64,000 nucleotides of DNA from Corynebacterium sp. CNCTC7651 (lineage in GTDB: Bacteria > Actinomycetota > Actinomycetes > Mycobacteriales > Mycobacteriaceae), in the NCBI RefSeq assembly GCF_021496665.1, contig NZ_CP071246.1, forward strand, positions 1,984,001 to 2,048,000, in the 5' to 3' direction. Shown here piece after piece: positions 44,660 to 52,344 of this stretch (the stretch's first letter is position 1; every line of letters starts with the position of its first letter). The notes under the pieces are model-generated. The model was not told where the DNA came from. It worked only from the letters and a program-made list of their open reading frames with translations, and did no database searches. A program made the position numbers and the translations under genes.

Positions 44660-46132
44660 TTACTTCTGGATCTCACCCTTCACGGTGACTTTGGTGCCAC
44701 CCTGGTTCACCAGGCAGTCACGAATGATGAAGGAGGAAGCAGTCAGACCGCCAGCGAGAGCTGCCAGACCGATAGCGGCGGATGCAACGCTGTAGCCGAA
44801 AGCGGTCAGGTACTTGTCCAGAGCCTCAACCTGCTTTGCCAGCTCCGGGTTGAGGATGCCAGCCTGGCGCTGGATCTCAGCGTTGATGTTGCGGATCTGC
44901 TGGTCCAGAACGTTGGTCACGTTTGCGGAGCTGCCGATAGCAATCTGGCTCAGCAGGCCGAGCGGGATCAGAGCCAGCAGCGGGATGCCAGCGCCGAGCA
45001 GGGTGGTCTTGCACTTCTCGGACAGGCCGGTGTTCGGGGTGGTCGGAGCCGGGTCAACCTTCGGTGCCTCGACCACCTTGACGGTGACCTTGCCGGACTC
45101 GGTGGTCTTGGTGACAACACCTGCAGCGTCCTTCGCCTCGGCCTTCACCTTGAACTCGATCGTGTCGCCGACCTTTGCCGTCTCAGCCGGGGTCACAGTG
45201 ACGTTGCCATCCTTGTCGGTGGACACAGAGGCCGGGCCATCGACGGTGAAGGTGACCGTGTCGGTCTCCTTTACCTTGAGGTTCTTTGCCTCAACTGCAA
45301 GGACGAGCTTGCCCTTCTGCGCAACCGTTGCGTTAGCAGCATCCTTGTACGTCAAGGAGCCCTTGACGTTTGCCGCCGAATCAGCAATCTGGACAGTCAC
45401 AACAGTGGAGGTGGTAGTGCGGGTTACTTCGCCAGCTGCATTCTTGGCCTCTGCCTTGACCTTGAACTTCAGTGCACCCGGCTTCTTCGGAGTAACGGTG
45501 ATTACGCCCTTGTCATCCACAGCGACACCCTCGGGAGCGTCTGCCCCCTCTTCAGCTGCGACGATAGAGTAAGAAACCTTGTCATCGGCGTTCTGCTGGA
45601 GGTTGGTAGCCGTCGGCTCGATGACAATCTTGCCGTCAACAATCTTCGACTCGGTGTCGTACGTCAGAGTGCCAACAACCGGCTTGGCAGCTACAACCTT
45701 GACAGCTACCTTCTCGGTCGTCGCGGTGGTCACTACATTGTTGCCGTCCTTGGCCTCAACCTTGACAACGAACTCGATAACCTCGCCAGCCTTGGCAGTC
45801 TCCTTGGGCTTGACAGTGACCACACCGTCCTTCACCGACACCTCGGTCTTAGTGCCAGCTACGCCGTTGTCGTCGACGATGGAGTAAACCAGCGTGTTGG
45901 AATCAGCCTTCTTAAGGTTTTCAGACTTGGTCGGCTTGAGTTCCACGGAATCGCCGAGCGTAACCTCCACATCCTTCGCGTACTCGAGGACCGGAGTCTT
46001 CTGATCCTCGGCCGTAGCAGCCGGGGCGTCAGCAGCAGAAGCCATCGGAGCGATGGACGGAGCCACCATAGCGAGGGAGAGTGCAGCTGCCGCGATAGCG
46101 GTGCCGCGACGGGTAGCGGTGTTCTTGAACAT
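44660..46132 (-). CDS. exported multi-repeat surface protein with the same C-terminal module
   Basis: The 490-residue protein has a signal peptide, then three Ig/Rib-like beta repeats (about 40-140, 145-240, 245-350), each with variants of GVVTVKPKETAKAGE and KVEAKDGNNVVTT endings. A Pro/Thr linker leads to the C-terminal module (CKTTLLGAGIPLLALIPLGL, NVLDQQIRNINAEIQRQA, then IIRDC). AAAGGA precedes the ATG at 46132; the in-frame extension before it is not signal-like. The repeats suggest an adhesive or stalk role. It lies directly upstream of its short paralogue, which looks like the same protein without the repeats. Each has its own terminator. Confidence 0.75.
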   Translation of the reverse strand: MFKNTATRRGTAIAAAALSLAMVAPSIAPMASAADAPAATAEDQKTPVLEYAKDVEVTLGDSVELKPTKSENLKKADSNTLVYSIVDDNGVAGTKTEVSVKDGVVTVKPKETAKAGEVIEFVVKVEAKDGNNVVTTATTEKVAVKVVAAKPVVGTLTYDTESKIVDGKIVIEPTATNLQQNADDKVSYSIVAAEEGADAPEGVAVDDKGVITVTPKKPGALKFKVKAEAKNAAGEVTRTTTSTVVTVQIADSAANVKGSLTYKDAANATVAQKGKLVLAVEAKNLKVKETDTVTFTVDGPASVSTDKDGNVTVTPAETAKVGDTIEFKVKAEAKDAAGVVTKTTESGKVTVKVVEAPKVDPAPTTPNTGLSEKCKTTLLGAGIPLLALIPLGLLSQIAIGSSANVTNVLDQQIRNINAEIQRQAGILNPELAKQVEALDKYLTAFGYSVASAAIGLAALAGGLTASSFIIRDCLVNQGGTKVTVKGEIQK

Positions 46133-46279
46133 AGTTGTCCTTTCGACGTTGATGTACCGTTCGCCATCGAGCACCTGAACCCTGGGAGAAACCAGGAGAC
46201 AGCCCCGCAATGACTTACTAGCTGAATCGTACGAGAATGTGCGCGGCGTTACTTTTGGCTAGATAAATAAATTCGTCGA

Positions 46280-46322
46280 AAAGCAAAAAAACTGCCTGCA
46301 CCCACAGATCGGATGCAGGCTT
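46280..46322 (-). terminator. purA terminator flanked by two CGTCGNNAAGC motifs
   Basis: GCCTGCA (46294-46300) and TGCAGGC (46314-46320) form the stem; on the minus strand a run of seven T follows. Motif copies at 46274-46284 and 46328-46338 sit either side in the same orientation. Confidence 0.85.
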
Positions 46323-46346
46323 CGGCCCGTCGTAAAGCTCGCGCCC

Positions 46347-47636
46347 CTACCTCTCCAAGATGTCGTGGCGCACGATGGTCTGGTCGCGGCCCGGGCCCAC
46401 GCCGATGTAGCTGATGGGCGCGCCGGAGAGCTCCTCCAGTCGCAGCACGTAGTCCTGCGCCTTCTTCGGCAGCTCGTCGAAGGTGGTGCAGCCGGTGATG
46501 TCCTCGTCCCAGGCCGGCATGGTTTCAAAGATCGGCTCGGCGTGGTGGAACTGGGATTGGGTCAGGGGCATTTCGTCGAAACGCTGGCCGTCCACGTCGT
46601 AGGCCACGCAGATCGGGATCTCGCCGATGCCGGTCAATACGTCCAGCTTGGTCAGGAACAGGTCGGTGAAGCCGTTGACGCGGGAGGCGTAGCGGGCAAT
46701 TACAGAGTCGTACCACCCGCAGCGGCGCTTGCGGCCGGTGTTCACGCCCACCTCGCCGCCAACTTCCTGCAGGTAGTCGCCCCACTTGTCAAAGAGCTCC
46801 GTGGGGAACGGGCCGGCGCCCACGCGGGTGGTGTACGCCTTCACAATGCCCAGCACGCCCGTGATCTTGGTGGGGCCAATGCCGGAACCCACGCAGGCGC
46901 CGCCGGCGGTGGGGTTGGAGGAGGTCACGAACGGGTAGGTGCCGTGGTCCACGTCCAGCATGGTGGCCTGGCCGCCCTCCATCAGCACGTGCTTGCCCTC
47001 GTCGAGCGCCTTGTTCAGCGTGTACTCCGCATCAATCACCATCGGCTTCAGGCGGTCCGCGTAGCCCATGAAGTAATCCATGGTCTCCTCCACGCTGATG
47101 GCGCGGCGGTTGTACATTTTCACCAGCATCTGGTTCTTCACGTCCAACGCGGATTCGATCTTTTGGCGCAAGATACTTTCGTCGAAAATGTCCTGCACCC
47201 GAAGCCCCACGCGCGCAACCTTGTCGGCGTACGTCGGGCCGATGCCGCGGCCGGTGGTGCCAATGGCGCGTTTGCCCAGGAAGCGCTCCTGCACGCGGTC
47301 CAGCGTCTGGTGGTACGGCGCGACCATATGCGCGTTGGAGCTGATGCGCAGGCGCGACGCGTTGGCGCCGCGGGCCTCCAGGCCGTCAATCTCCTCGAAC
47401 AGCGCCTGCAGGTTCACCACAACGCCGTTGCCCAGGATCGGGGTCGCGTTCTCGGAAAGGACGCCCGCGGGCAGGAGCTTCAGCTCATACTTCTCGCCGC
47501 CCACCACCACGGTGTGGCCCGCGTTGCTGCCGCCGTTCGGCTTGACCACATAATCGACCTTCCCGCCGAGGATGTCGGTGGCCTTACCTTTTCCCTCGTC
47601 GCCCCACTGGGCACCCACGATGACGATGGCGGACAT
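46347..47636 (-). CDS. purA: adenylosuccinate synthetase
   Basis: The 429-residue enzyme catalyses the first step from IMP to AMP, GTP-dependent. It has [12 protein letters not shown] at the N terminus, [19 protein letters not shown] and the C-terminal [15 protein letters not shown] precedes the ATG at 47636. The -10 TACAAT (minus, 47672-47677) overlaps the -10 of the divergent gene by two bases. Confidence 0.96.
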   Translation of the reverse strand: MSAIVIVGAQWGDEGKGKATDILGGKVDYVVKPNGGSNAGHTVVVGGEKYELKLLPAGVLSENATPILGNGVVVNLQALFEEIDGLEARGANASRLRISSNAHMVAPYHQTLDRVQERFLGKRAIGTTGRGIGPTYADKVARVGLRVQDIFDESILRQKIESALDVKNQMLVKMYNRRAISVEETMDYFMGYADRLKPMVIDAEYTLNKALDEGKHVLMEGGQATMLDVDHGTYPFVTSSNPTAGGACVGSGIGPTKITGVLGIVKAYTTRVGAGPFPTELFDKWGDYLQEVGGEVGVNTGRKRRCGWYDSVIARYASRVNGFTDLFLTKLDVLTGIGEIPICVAYDVDGQRFDEMPLTQSQFHHAEPIFETMPAWDEDITGCTTFDELPKKAQDYVLRLEELSGAPISYIGVGPGRDQTIVRHDILER

Positions 47637-47671
47637 GTTCCACTCCTTATATAGGGCCTGTAACCGTGCAT

Positions 47672-47681
47672 ATTGTAGCGT
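47672..47681. promoter_or_regulatory. overlapping divergent -10 boxes of purA and the 47689 gene
   Basis: TACAAT on the minus strand (47672-47677) serves purA. TAGCGT on the plus strand (47676-47681) is exactly 7 bases before the opposite ATG. They share two bases. Confidence 0.5.
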
Positions 47682-47688
47682 GACGTGC

Positions 47689-48591
47689 ATGCGTCTCATC
47701 CATTGCGCGTGCGCCAGCGACGTAACCCTCCCCGGAGCCGAGCATTATGCACTCCCCGCCATCCCCGGGCGCAAGGATTTACGCTTCCTGGATGAGATCG
47801 CGCGCGAGGTGCTGCCGGTGGATCCCACCCCCTCGCTCGCTGAAATTCAGGCTGCGCCCGACGTCGCGCACCTGGGCACGCCGCAATTCGCGCCGCAGCG
47901 GCCGGACGAGCACCTGGGCACGCCGCAATTCGCGACCGACGCCGCGCTTGCCGCCGTACTCACCCGCATGATGCGCGCCGACTACCTCTGGGCCGAGGTG
48001 GGCTACATCCCCACCGACCCCTCCTCCCCCGCCGCCGTCTGCTGGGGGCTTTCCTTGCTTGACGACGTTCACTCGTTCGCCCTCGAAGCCCCCGTCCAGC
48101 CAGCCGCCTGCATCCGCACCGACACCGGAGACGTGGTCGCCGGCTCCGCCTCCATCTTCCGCGCGGGCGGCACCGAGGAGTTTGTCGGCGAGATTGTGGT
48201 GGATTCCGAGACACTGGTGTTCCGCGACGGCCGAACCCCCTCCGCACGCTTCTTTGGCCAGTTCGGCGCGCGTCTTGTACCCACCATGGACGCCCCAGGA
48301 ATTGCGTGCGCGCCGCTAACCACTCCACTTGAAACCTCTGGTTCGCTTTCCCGGCGCTCGCCACAGCAACTGGAGTGGCTCGCTTCCACCCCGGGTTTGC
48401 GGTGGCTCGCGCGAGGCAGAGGCGTTTCCCCAGCTCAGACCGACGGTTCCCGAGTGCTCACCGGGCGCGCCGTGCAAACCGGCGGGGAGAGCATTGCGTT
48501 GCTTATCGACGATTCCTTGAAGCCCCGCCCCGTTACCCGAGCAACCTTTTACCGCCATTTGCGCGACATTCAGAGCGTCCGAAACGCCTGA
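47689..48591 (+). CDS. conserved hypothetical protein next to purA
   Basis: I do not recognise the family. The 300-residue protein appears soluble, with no signal peptide or membrane helix. The ATG at 47689 is chosen for the TAGCGT box 7 bases upstream; the open frame extends back over the purA start but is not plausible. A block of eight residues, HLGTPQFA, is repeated 14 residues apart because a 25-bp DNA segment is duplicated. It carries two CGTCGNNAAGC motif copies (48057 and 48501). Confidence 0.6.
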   Translation: MRLIHCACASDVTLPGAEHYALPAIPGRKDLRFLDEIAREVLPVDPTPSLAEIQAAPDVAHLGTPQFAPQRPDEHLGTPQFATDAALAAVLTRMMRADYLWAEVGYIPTDPSSPAAVCWGLSLLDDVHSFALEAPVQPAACIRTDTGDVVAGSASIFRAGGTEEFVGEIVVDSETLVFRDGRTPSARFFGQFGARLVPTMDAPGIACAPLTTPLETSGSLSRRSPQQLEWLASTPGLRWLARGRGVSPAQTDGSRVLTGRAVQTGGESIALLIDDSLKPRPVTRATFYRHLRDIQSVRNA

Positions 48592-48601
48592 TTTCGGTCC
48601 A

Positions 48602-48617
48602 TGTGATTAAGATCACA
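48602..48617. promoter_or_regulatory. GlxR/CRP-type binding site
   Basis: TGTGATTAAGATCACA is a perfect TGTGA-N6-TCACA palindrome, the consensus for GlxR, the cAMP-responsive regulator of corynebacteria. It lies 340 bases before the PRC-barrel gene and 10 bases after the preceding gene. Confidence 0.75.
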
Positions 48618-48942
48618 GTGTGATTTTTGTGGCGCTTTGTTGGTGATTTGTAACCAAAAAGAGACTGCTTTGGGCCGGGCGGTTTCAAAGGAGCGTCGTC
48701 AAGCAAGTGCAAAGCCCCAGCTCACGCCGTGTTTGCCGCGCATATACCTAAAGTTTGGTGCGTTGTCGGTAAAACTTTCAGTTGATAGCGGCCGTGGTGG
48801 CGCGGTCCCGGCGGCACTTTTCAAAACGTGGCTACGTTGGGGCTTGTTCCCAAACGGGGTCCGCCCCGACAGTGGCTCCTCGGTTCACACCGGCGAGAGG
48901 CTGGGGCGGAACATTCCATACAAGATCTACTTAGGAGAAATC
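48618..48942 (+). other. long leader/control region
   Basis: No gene is supported. It holds one CGTCGTCAAGC motif (48694) followed by AAGTGCAAAGCCCC, and an A/T-rich patch near 48755-48785. The ribosome site TAGGAG is at its end. Confidence 0.5.
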
Positions 48943-49887
48943 ATGGCTGACTACAACCGCATTGAGGACCTGGCAAACGCTACCGCTTTCGACGTTGATG
49001 GCGACAAGGTTGGTGCTGTCAAGGACGTCTACGTCAACGACACCACCGGCCAGCCGGACTTCGTTTCCGTGAACCACGGCCTCTTCGGTGGCGGCGACTC
49101 CATCGTTCCGCTGCGCGGCCACACCCTGCGTGACGGCGAGCTGCACCTCGCATTCCCGAAGGAGCGCATCGAGGACGCTCCGGATCTGGACGAGAACGGC
49201 CACCTCACCACCGAGGACCAGGAGGCGTTCTACCGCCACTACGGCCTGACCGAGACCCAGGACGTCACCACCTACCAGACCGGCGCTGAGTACGGCGCAC
49301 CGGCTGCTGCAGGCGCAGCTGCTGGCGCTGGCTACGCTGCTGGTGAGTACACCGACGCTGACCGCCAGGTTGTTGACACCGACGTTGACGCTGACCGCCG
49401 CGAGTTCGTCGAGACCGAGCGTCGCGACAACGTTGACAACGACACCATCGTTCGCTCCGAGGAGCAGCTCAACGTGTCCAAGGACCGCGTTGAGTCCGGC
49501 CAGGTTCGCCTGCGCAAGTACGTTGTCTCCGAGACCGAGACCGTTGAGGTTCCGGTTGAGCGCGAGGAGGTTCGCGTTGTCCGCGAGCCGATCACCGACG
49601 CTGACCGCGCTAACTACGACGGCCAGATCGGCGAGGCTGAGGCTTCCGTCACCCTGCACGAGGACCGCGTCTCCGTGTCCAAGGAGTCCGTGCCGGTTGA
49701 GAAGGTTTCCCTGGAGAAGGAGACCGTCCGCGACACCGAGCGCGTCTCCGAGGAGGTCCGCAAGGAGCGCTTCGAGACCGACGGCGTTGTCGAGGCTGAC
49801 CGCACCGTTGCAGACGTCGACGCTGACCGCGCATTCGACGCTGAGGGCCGCGTCCCGGGTGCAGAGGGCGACGCTGACGTCCGCTAG
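48943..49887 (+). CDS. PRC-barrel and DUF2382 (YsnF/AvaK-like) stress protein
   Basis: The 314-residue soluble protein has an N-terminal PRC barrel (about 1-110: DLANATAFDVDGDKVGAVKD, PDFVSVNHGLFGGG). A Gly/Ala-rich hinge (about 115-140) and a C-terminal DUF2382 domain (LRKYVVSETETVEVPVEREE, SVTLHEDRVSVSKESVPVEK) follow, the last in heptad-like charged repeats. DUF2382 proteins are general-stress proteins in firmicutes and deinococci. TAGGAG precedes the ATG. The gene uses GTT and GCT codons unusually often, as highly expressed corynebacterial genes do. The upstream GlxR-type site suggests cAMP-linked control. Confidence 0.85.
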   Translation: MADYNRIEDLANATAFDVDGDKVGAVKDVYVNDTTGQPDFVSVNHGLFGGGDSIVPLRGHTLRDGELHLAFPKERIEDAPDLDENGHLTTEDQEAFYRHYGLTETQDVTTYQTGAEYGAPAAAGAAAGAGYAAGEYTDADRQVVDTDVDADRREFVETERRDNVDNDTIVRSEEQLNVSKDRVESGQVRLRKYVVSETETVEVPVEREEVRVVREPITDADRANYDGQIGEAEASVTLHEDRVSVSKESVPVEKVSLEKETVRDTERVSEEVRKERFETDGVVEADRTVADVDADRAFDAEGRVPGAEGDADVR

Positions 49888-49945
49888 TACCTCCGCGGAG
49901 TAGCCCTCCGCCGGCTACGCGGGTTACCGCGTTAGTTAACTTCCG

Positions 49946-49984
49946 GAAACCCTGGTTGGGAATTGTTCCCACCAGGGTTTCTCT
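49946..49984 (+). terminator. terminator of the DUF2382 gene
   Basis: GAAACCCTGGT...GGGAA pairs with TTCCC...ACCAGGGTTTC around a TTG loop. A degenerate second copy of the 3' half (TTCCCTCTGGGTTTCCCTG) follows near 50007-50026. Confidence 0.8.
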
Positions 49985-50168
49985 GTGTTTGGGGGGTGGG
50001 GTTGGTTCCCTCTGGGTTTCCCTGCGTTTGGGGTGCTAGGAAGTGCCGGCGAGCTTCTGCGACTCGCGTCCCGCGGTTGCCTCGTCGCCGCCTCAGCCCC
50101 GCCGAATCACCCACTCGCATACCTCTGCCCAAAGTCACCGCAGCTACTGCGCCTCGAGCCCTGTCGCC

Positions 50169-50196
50169 CCGGAACGAAATGACAAACTCGTTCCGG
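50169..50196. repeat. inverted repeat and left copy of an 18-bp direct repeat
   Basis: CCGGAACGA and TCGTTCCGG form an inverted repeat. Its right part, ATGACAAACTCGTTCCGG (50179-50196), recurs exactly at 52233-52250 on the other side of the insertion sequence. Confidence 0.8.
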
Positions 50197-50262
50197 AGGC
50201 GCTGCAAAACCCCAGGTCGTCAACTAAGTCGCTTTGTGTCAAGTGGTTGTGAACCGTTTTTG

Positions 50263-51207
50263 TTATGGGTTGGTGGTTAGTGGTTGGGGGCTGGGGTGTG
50301 TGGTGGTGGTTGTGCGGATGATGGTGACTTCTCTGGGCAGTCCGGTTGGGGTTTTGGGTGGTGTGTGGATGCGTCCTTCTTCTAGGGCATCCTGGATGGC
50401 GTGGTGGCGGCTGGTTTGCAGTGTGCGCCAGGTGCCGTCGAGGACGCTTTGTGGGGTGTAGTAGTTGATCGCGCTGTTTGGCCGGCTGTTGTAGTTGGTG
50501 GTGAAGGTGCTGACCCAATTGGTGGCGTGGTCGATGGACGCGAACACTGGCGGGTAGTAGGGACTTCCTTTCATGGTGTGAAACAAAGACTCCATGTGGG
50601 GGTTGTCGTTGCTGGTGTGGGGGCGGCTGAAGGATTGGGTGATGCCGCGGGAGTGAAACAGCTCGGCGATGGTGGTGCTGGTCATCGAGGGGCCGTTGTC
50701 GGAGTGCACGGTGTGCACGTCGGGGTATTGGCTGAGGATGCGAGTGAACAGCTCGGTTGCGGCGCGGGTTTGTTCGCGCGGGGTGATGCTGGTGCCTACT
50801 ACGGCTCGCGAGTACAGGTCGATCACGGTTAGGCAGGCGTAGTTCTGACTGATGCATGGTCCAGGTAGGAAGGTGATGTCCCAGCACAGCACTTGTCCCG
50901 GGGCCGTGGCGATGACGTGTGGGGGTGTTGTGCGTCCGCGTTTGGTGTTGTTGCGTCTGCGGGTGTGGGAGCGCTGTTTAAGCAGGCGCTGGTGTTGGCG
51001 GGCGGTGCGGTAGAAGCTGCTCAAGCTGGCGATGTATAACCCGTGGTTGTAGGCGTTGTAGTACACGTCGTCGACGCTTGAATACGGGTTGGCGTCGAGC
51101 AGCGCCAGAATGTCGTCGACTTGCTGCTCGCTCAGACGGGGGATGTTGCGGGCGGTGTGCGGGGTGGGATTGGGCTTCGTCGGGCGGGGTTTACGGGCGT
51201 AGAACAC
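50263..51207 (-). CDS. IS3-family transposase OrfB (DDE integrase core)
   Basis: The catalytic acidic residues appear as LCWDITFLPG (first Asp), VHSDNGPSM (second Asp) and NDNPHMESLFH (Glu), with the usual NSRPNSAINYYTPQ C-terminal helix. The frame is open well upstream of the GTG at 51207 and continues through LKEEQRLIDALVSYGHSL, the normal IS3 OrfB lead-in. The real protein is therefore probably an OrfAB fusion made by -1 frameshifting within the last part of orfA; I could not identify the slippery site. The enzyme appears intact. Confidence 0.85.
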   Translation of the reverse strand: MFYARKPRPTKPNPTPHTARNIPRLSEQQVDDILALLDANPYSSVDDVYYNAYNHGLYIASLSSFYRTARQHQRLLKQRSHTRRRNNTKRGRTTPPHVIATAPGQVLCWDITFLPGPCISQNYACLTVIDLYSRAVVGTSITPREQTRAATELFTRILSQYPDVHTVHSDNGPSMTSTTIAELFHSRGITQSFSRPHTSNDNPHMESLFHTMKGSPYYPPVFASIDHATNWVSTFTTNYNSRPNSAINYYTPQSVLDGTWRTLQTSRHHAIQDALEEGRIHTPPKTPTGLPREVTIIRTTTTTHPSPQPLTTNP

Positions 51208-51245
51208 CCGGCTGCGGCTGACGCGAAGCAGTTGCTGGGCTTTGG

Positions 51246-52181
51246 TTAGGGAGTGTCCGTAGGAGACGAGGGCGTCGATGAGGCGTTGTTCTTCCTTGAG
51301 ACCAGTTTCATAGCGGCGTGTTTCGTCTTCGGATAAGGATTTTCCTCCGCGTCGTAGTCCACGCCAGGAAGATCGGGCATGGACGCTAAAGCTTTTCCCA
51401 GCGCATCACTGGTCTGCCTCCACTTATCCAACTCCGCGTCTTGGCGCTGAAGCTTCTGGTTGGCCTTCGCCAACTCCCGCTTCAGCCGGTCGTTTTCGGC
51501 GAGCATCCGCTCAACCTGCTTACGACTGCGCGTTGGGTCGTCATGCGTACCAGAGCCCACAATATCTGCCTTCCGTTTCAGCGCGTATTGCTCGATTGAT
51601 CCGTCCGCCACCTTGGCGATCCATTTCGACATTTCCATATGCGTCAGCCCCAGCGCCACCAAAAACGCACCCTTCTCCCCGGCAGGAAGTGCCGCATAAC
51701 TGCGCACGAGGTACGTCATCGCACGCGGGGAGAGGCGGCTAGAGATGTCTTCTGTCAGCGCGTCGAGTTTGGCCTCAGCCGCAGACGGTAACCCGAGACG
51801 CTGCCCCCACTTGAACATCGTGGCGTTACTGAGCCCGTGGCGGGCTATCCATTTCCCTTTCGCCCCATAGGGCAAGTTGCGGTAGATCGCGACCATCTGC
51901 GCCTTCTGGGCTGGGGTGAAATCAAGGCCCCACCCCTTTTTCACACACGGAGCAAACACGAACGAGCCTGCGGCAAGTGTCACCACCACCGCATCATCGA
52001 GTAGCTCACCCGGATCCAAATACGTCACCGGAATACCGAGCACATCCCCAGCCCGCACCGCCACCCGACGCCGGCGCGGTGAACTGTCACCATTAGACGG
52101 CACCGCTACCTCCTGCGAATCCGAGCAGGCACCAAACGACACCGGCTGCGGCACCAAGCGAGGAACATCAAACGTGGCCAT
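51246..52181 (-). CDS. IS3-family OrfA, unusually long
   Basis: The 311-residue protein has an N-terminal extension of about 90 residues and two helix-turn-helix-like segments (FTPAQKAQMVAIYRNLPYGA then KGKWIARHGLSNATMFKW; MTYLVRSYAALPAGEKGAF then LGLTHMEMSKW). A leucine-zipper-like coiled coil (about 225-275, MLAENDRLKRELAKANQKLQ) follows. Typical IS3 OrfA has only the last part, about 100 residues. GAGGAGG lies 7 bases before the ATG at 52181. It is presumably the DNA-binding partner and supplies the N terminus of OrfAB. Confidence 0.8.
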   Translation of the reverse strand: MATFDVPRLVPQPVSFGACSDSQEVAVPSNGDSSPRRRRVAVRAGDVLGIPVTYLDPGELLDDAVVVTLAAGSFVFAPCVKKGWGLDFTPAQKAQMVAIYRNLPYGAKGKWIARHGLSNATMFKWGQRLGLPSAAEAKLDALTEDISSRLSPRAMTYLVRSYAALPAGEKGAFLVALGLTHMEMSKWIAKVADGSIEQYALKRKADIVGSGTHDDPTRSRKQVERMLAENDRLKRELAKANQKLQRQDAELDKWRQTSDALGKALASMPDLPGVDYDAEENPYPKTKHAAMKLVSRKNNASSTPSSPTDTP

Positions 52182-52232
52182 GAACAAACCTCCTCAGGTC
52201 TCTCGTTCACAACCAGCCTGACAGCAAGGGAG

Positions 52233-52250
52233 ATGACAAACTCGTTCCGG
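52233..52250. repeat. right copy of the 18-bp direct repeat flanking the IS
   Basis: ATGACAAACTCGTTCCGG is identical to 50179-50196. It is too long and too far from the inferred IS ends for an IS3 target duplication. Confidence 0.8.
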
Positions 52251-52258
52251 GCTAGGGG

Positions 52259-52335
52259 CTTGGGTGTGGGGCTTGGGTGTGGGGCTTGAGCGCGGGGCGT
52301 GGGTGTGGGTTATAGGGCTTGGGCATATCCGCAGG
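52259..52335. repeat. 13-bp tandem repeat CTTGGGTGTGGGG
   Basis: Two exact units (52259 and 52272) are followed by degenerate units up to 52335, G-rich on the plus strand. The stretch is immediately 3' of the FUSC gene. Confidence 0.7.
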
Positions 52336-52344
52336 CCCGAAGAT

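Larger units (their letters stand above)
50235..52226 (-). mobile_element. IS3-type insertion sequence with long OrfA
   Basis: An element of about 2.0 kb carries orfA and a DDE orfB in -1 frame. Imperfect terminal inverted repeats share TGGTTGTGAAC preceded by TGTCA(A/G)G: left end 50235-50254, right end 52205-52226. Ends are assigned by eye and the target duplication is not resolved. IS3 members are usually 1.2-1.6 kb, so this one is large because OrfA is about three times the usual size. Confidence 0.75.

Noticed and set aside
50263..51207. orfB treated as a separate gene starting at GTG 51207
   Set aside because: The frame is open upstream and carries the usual IS3 OrfB lead-in, so an OrfAB frameshift product is more likely; I kept the range only as the visible OrfB part.
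50179..52250. 18-bp direct repeats considered as IS target-site duplication
   Set aside because: IS3 elements duplicate 3-5 bp, and the copies are at unequal distances from the inverted-repeat ends.
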